DNA of 9,550 nucleotides from JAIOYV01 sp964388245 (lineage in GTDB: Bacteria; Bacteroidota; Bacteroidia; Bacteroidales; M50B96): contig CAYLZH010000201.1 of the NCBI GenBank assembly GCA_964388245.1, forward strand, positions 1-9,550. The letters run 5' to 3'. The number at the start of each line of letters is the position of its first letter. The first letter of the stretch is position 1. The notes beneath the pieces were generated by a model, which saw nothing but the letters and a program-made list of their open reading frames with translations, had not been told where the DNA came from and made no database searches. Below, piece by piece: positions 7,132-9,550 of the stretch. The translations under genes and the position numbers were made by a program.

Positions 7132-8235
7132 TTAGTTTGGCACTAACCTGATCTCCACAATTTCACTCCTGGTTCCGATTCTGAACGGAGGACCAAAAGT
7201 ACCTATTCCTTCCGAGACGAATATCTTTGTGTTCTTGAAACTGTGCAATCCACGATTGAAATCGAACAGGAGTTTCGCAAACAGATTGAACGGAAATATT
7301 TGTCCGGCATGGGTATGCCCGGCCAGGTAGAGATCGATGCCTGCCTTTTCAGCATATTGAATTCCATTGGGTGCATGATGTAGGAGGACCGACGGTTTGT
7401 CCTGGTCAATGTTTAATTTGGGTAAGACTTCCTGGATGGTAGGTTTGTGTCCCGAAGCATGAACATCAAAAGAAGAGCGGTCGGCAGTCATGTGGTTTAG
7501 CCCTACAATTTGCAATCCCTTAATGCTTTTCACATCATTCTGGAGCACCTGAACACCTGCTTGACGCATTAGGGTCGTTATACTATCGTTGTGGGTTGCA
7601 TAATCGTGGTTGCCATCAACTGAATAGACAGGAGCCATTAGCTTTTTTAAAGGATTGAAATATTTGCTCTGAAGGGCATATTTACTATCGAGATAGTCAC
7701 CGGTCATGAAAACGACATCGGGCTTAGCAGCATTCGTTTTATCTACAATATCCTGAAGGAAACCATTGGTTCGGAAATGCCCGATGTGGATATCCGATAG
7801 GTGAACAGCCTTGATCTCCTGGGTCAATCCATCGACTGGAATTTCCAGTTTCGTATTTCGAATATTTGTACTGTTCCAGTAACCATACACCGAAATCAAC
7901 AAGGTAAGCCCCAAGCTTACCATCCCGAACATTGCCGGAGATAGTTTTAAAAACATATTGGTCAGGTGTACAACCAACACCGACATCAACAGGAATAAAT
8001 AAACACCCATTGTTACGGAGGCTATCTTGTATACAATATGTTCTGCCGTGCCGGTAGCATTGGTAAATACGATGCCAGCAGCAATAAAAAATACTGGCAG
8101 TAGCGAAAAGCCAATATAAAATGGCCATGTGTGGTCGACTCCGGAAAACCAGGCAAACCTACGCGAAAGGTAAATCACAGAGGTTACTAAAAGAGCCAGG
8201 AAAGTGATGAGCATTATATAAGGTAAAAATTTCAT
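7132..8235 (-). CDS. Membrane-anchored calcineurin-like metallophosphoesterase (YkuE-like)
   Basis: A 367-residue protein with about four hydrophobic membrane segments (roughly 5-23, 38-57, 70-95 and 103-119) followed by a calcineurin-like phosphoesterase domain from about 140 to the end. The metal-binding motifs appear in order: DIH (Asp148, His150), GDxxD (Asp180, Asp183), GNHD (209-211), HH (286-287), and GHTHAG with His307 and His309. All are intact, so an active binuclear metal phosphoesterase is likely. The family includes B. subtilis YkuE and LpxH-like relatives; the substrate here cannot be told from sequence. AraC2 follows by 31 bp and the two probably form an operon. The promoter shares the repeat architecture of the hydrolase and SDR3 promoters, so it seems to belong to the same regulon. 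Confidence 0.93.
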   Translation of the reverse strand: MKFLPYIMLITFLALLVTSVIYLSRRFAWFSGVDHTWPFYIGFSLLPVFFIAAGIVFTNATGTAEHIVYKIASVTMGVYLFLLMSVLVVHLTNMFLKLSPAMFGMVSLGLTLLISVYGYWNSTNIRNTKLEIPVDGLTQEIKAVHLSDIHIGHFRTNGFLQDIVDKTNAAKPDVVFMTGDYLDSKYALQSKYFNPLKKLMAPVYSVDGNHDYATHNDSITTLMRQAGVQVLQNDVKSIKGLQIVGLNHMTADRSSFDVHASGHKPTIQEVLPKLNIDQDKPSVLLHHAPNGIQYAEKAGIDLYLAGHTHAGQIFPFNLFAKLLFDFNRGLHSFKNTKIFVSEGIGTFGPPFRIGTRSEIVEIRLVPN

Positions 8236-8262
8236 TTGTTATCGTTTTTGTTATTCATGACG

Positions 8263-8325
8263 CAAAAGTAGTCCCTCACCAGGGAGCCATTGTATATCTA
8301 TTCCAGATTATCTAATATATTTTAC
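8263..8325 (-). promoter_or_regulatory. Promoter of the phosphoesterase-AraC2 operon with AraC-type repeats
   Basis: Minus-strand -7 box TACTTTTG at 8270-8263. The proximal element GGAATAGAT is at 8304-8296 and the distal GTAAAATAT at 8325-8317, part of CTGTAAAATATATT. The 25-bp gap and 21-bp period match the other four promoters. The longer block, CTGTAAAAT, TATT and ATCTGGAATAG, is shared with the SDR3 promoter. If AraC2 binds here, it controls its own operon. Confidence 0.75.
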
Positions 8326-8345
8326 AGGCAAACAAGAAATATTGT

Positions 8346-8380
8346 GAAAACAAAGGGCTGATTTTCCCAAACCAACCCTT
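8346..8380 (-). terminator. Probable intrinsic terminator of SDR3
   Basis: AAGGGCTGATTT (8353-8364) and AAACCAACCCTT (8369-8380) form a 12-bp stem with two G-T wobbles in the RNA and a 4-nt loop. The minus strand then reads TGTTTTC, a short imperfect U-tract. It starts 26 bp past the SDR3 stop codon, so SDR3 is probably a single-gene unit. Confidence 0.7.
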
Positions 8381-8406
8381 CGTCATTTCCCCCATTAAAC
8401 CTAATA

Positions 8407-9228
8407 CTATAACCCAAATTGCTGCTTGATATCAGCAATGTAATCTTCATCGGTGTTTTCGGATTTGGCAGCTAAAAACATTTCGGCGTCATAACCAGCT
8501 GTATAGCGGATTTGGTTTTTGCCATCGGTGGCTGCTTCATAAATTACTTCAGCACATACCGATGCCGGTGCTACGCGGCTGGTATCATTAAATACGGCTC
8601 CTAATGCTTTTAACATAGCCTGAACCATTGGTTGATATTCTGCAACGTTTTCATCATTCTGAAAGTCGAAAGAACGACCACCAAAATCAGTTGCAATGCT
8701 TCCTGGTTCAACGATCTTGGCCTTAACACCAATCTGCTCCATTTCAAAAACCAGTGATTCGGTAATTCCTTCAACTGCAAATTTGGTTCCATGGTAAAGT
8801 GACCCGAACGGGAAAGTTACTTTGCCACCAACTGACGATATGTTAATGATCACGCCATCTTTATTTTCACGAAAATGAGGTGTGATTGCACGAGTTACAT
8901 CCAATAGGCCAATCACATTTGTGTTAAACTGGCGAATAATGTTTTCGCGTGGAAAAGTTTCCAACGGGCCATAAGCACCGTAACCGGCATTGTTAACCAA
9001 TACATCAATTTTCCCAAATGTTGAGATTCCTTTTTCAATGGCACTGTTTATCGTCTTCAAATCAGTAACGTCCAATTTGGTAACCAACATATTATCCAAA
9101 TGGATCAATTCTTCTTCTTTCTCAGGGGTTCGCATTGTAGCAATTACATTCCAACCTTTTTCCTGAAAATAAATAGCAGTGGCACGGCCTATCCCTGTGC
9201 TTGCTCCCGTTATTAAAACTGTTTTCAT
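8407..9228 (-). CDS. Classical short-chain dehydrogenase/reductase (SDR3)
   Basis: A 273-residue cytoplasmic NAD(P)-dependent SDR of the same length as SDR1 and about three-quarters identical by eye. It has TGASTGIG at 7-14, NNAG at 79-82, the structural Asn at 104, the catalytic Ser at about 132, and Tyr145 and Lys149 in YHGTK. Arg33 again suggests NADP(H). The frame is open to an ATG at 9258, but that codon lies inside the -7 box at 9256-9263; the ATG at 9228 gives MKTVLITG exactly as in SDR1. It is transcribed alone, between its own promoter and a probable terminator. SDR1 and SDR3 are nearly identical around the active site (residues 77-110 and 130-180) and differ mainly after residue 190, so the reaction is probably the same. 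Confidence 0.95.
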   Translation of the reverse strand: MKTVLITGASTGIGRATAIYFQEKGWNVIATMRTPEKEEELIHLDNMLVTKLDVTDLKTINSAIEKGISTFGKIDVLVNNAGYGAYGPLETFPRENIIRQFNTNVIGLLDVTRAITPHFRENKDGVIINISSVGGKVTFPFGSLYHGTKFAVEGITESLVFEMEQIGVKAKIVEPGSIATDFGGRSFDFQNDENVAEYQPMVQAMLKALGAVFNDTSRVAPASVCAEVIYEAATDGKNQIRYTAGYDAEMFLAAKSENTDEDYIADIKQQFGL

Positions 9229-9255
9229 GATTATATTTATTAAAAGTTTACGAAG

Positions 9256-9318
9256 CAAAATTACTTTGAGTAAGCCACGTGGACGTATAACTATTCCAGA
9301 TAAATGAATACATTTTAC
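9256..9318 (-). promoter_or_regulatory. Promoter of SDR3 with AraC-type repeats
   Basis: Minus-strand -7 box TAATTTTG at 9263-9256, 27 bp upstream of the ATG at 9228. The proximal element GGAATAGTT is at 9297-9289 and the distal GTAAAATGT at 9318-9310, the latter inside CTGTAAAATGTATT. The 25-bp gap and 21-bp period are identical to the other four promoters. The spacer contains CCACGT and CTCAA at the same positions as in the hydrolase 2 promoter. Confidence 0.75.
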
Positions 9319-9550
9319 AGGTGTGCGTGGAAACGAGGTAAGATGAAGCCAAAATCCAGTTTATATATTATTAAATGGATTATTACTAATACCGTCTGCA
9401 ATTTTAAATGATCCATTCTTTGTTCCACTCCACTTCTAAAGCCACTTTAATTTAGTATCGGCATTTACCATTATAGAAAGCAATACCGAAAGCTTTCGGT
9501 AGGCATTAAGCTCATTTTGTGTACAATTGTTATAATTTAGGAGGTCGTAA
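9319..9550. other. Noncoding stretch with no gene recognised
   Basis: No open frame of convincing length or family was found on either strand. The stretch is AT-rich. It holds a perfect 18-bp palindrome at 9484-9501 and, on the minus strand, a short open piece (9361-9435) with no recognised relatives. The stretch is probably the gap between SDR3 and a gene beyond the window. Confidence 0.6.
9484..9501. repeat. Perfect 18-bp palindrome
   Basis: TACCGAAAGCTTTCGGTA is its own reverse complement. As RNA it could form a hairpin on either strand, but the loop would have to take up central bases, and no strong U-tract follows in either direction. It could be a dimeric operator, a weak bidirectional terminator or an end of a mobile element remnant; nothing nearby decides. 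Confidence 0.6.

Noticed and set aside
7203..8128. Long open frames at 7203-7409 and 7739-8128 within the phosphoesterase gene
   Set aside because: They overlap an intact, motif-complete gene in another frame and show no domain or plausible composition.
9229..9258. N-terminal extension of SDR3 by 10 codons
   Set aside because: The ATG at 9258 lies within the -7 box, so it would not be transcribed; SDR1 lacks the extension.
9361..9435. Short minus-strand open piece containing KNGSFKIADGISNNPFNNI
   Set aside because: It looks protein-like but is only 24 codons, begins after a stop codon without a start codon, and I recognise no family. A gene remnant is possible but unsupported.
1..9550. CRISPR array, tRNA or rRNA genes, insertion sequences
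   Set aside because: No short regularly spaced repeat array, no tRNA-like cloverleaf, no rRNA-like stretch and no transposase frame was seen. The repeats present are promoter pairs only.

Overview
The window most likely comes from a member of the Bacteroidota. The evidence is a moderately AT-rich composition, start codons mostly without Shine-Dalgarno sequences, and promoters that carry the Bacteroidota -7 box TAnnTTTG at a fixed distance from the start codons. One predicted product also has a Bacteroidota-style lipobox. I cannot name the genus. Every gene I can support is on the minus strand, so transcription runs right to left.

Layout in order of transcription: a short-chain dehydrogenase/reductase (SDR3, 8407-9228) with its own terminator; a membrane metallophosphoesterase followed closely by an AraC-type regulator (7132-8235 and 6180-7100), then a terminator; a lipoprotein alpha/beta hydrolase (5086-6024); an exported alpha/beta hydrolase (3963-4982) followed by a second AraC-type regulator with its own promoter (2982-3890), then a terminator; and a tight three-gene operon of exported alpha/beta hydrolase, SDR2 and SDR1 (1821-2825, 977-1813, 151-972). 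The start of a further minus-strand gene lies at 1-74. The window therefore holds two AraC paralogs, three hydrolase paralogs and three SDRs, which suggests local duplication of an AraC/hydrolase/SDR module.

The main discovery is a shared promoter architecture in front of five of the transcription units (before 2825, 4982, 6024, 8235 and 9228). Each has a TAnnTTTG box, then exactly 25 bp upstream a 9-bp element, and a second copy of that element with a period of exactly 21 bp. Two promoters carry perfect copies (GGAATATGT on the transcribed-sense strand). The other three carry a related variant beginning CTGTAA at the distal copy. No -33 element is evident. This is what an activator-dependent AraC-family promoter should look like, and the two AraC paralogs have nearly identical DNA-contacting helices. 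I infer a self-contained regulon in which one or both regulators activate the hydrolases, the SDRs and the phosphoesterase. AraC2 lies downstream of one of the operators, so a feedback loop is possible. The inducer and substrates are unknown.

The three hydrolases have Cys instead of Ser at the nucleophile elbow (S-[MI]-C-M-G), as in dienelactone-hydrolase-like enzymes. Two of the three also seem to lack the catalytic His that the third keeps. The 232 bases at the right end hold no convincing gene, only an 18-bp perfect palindrome.
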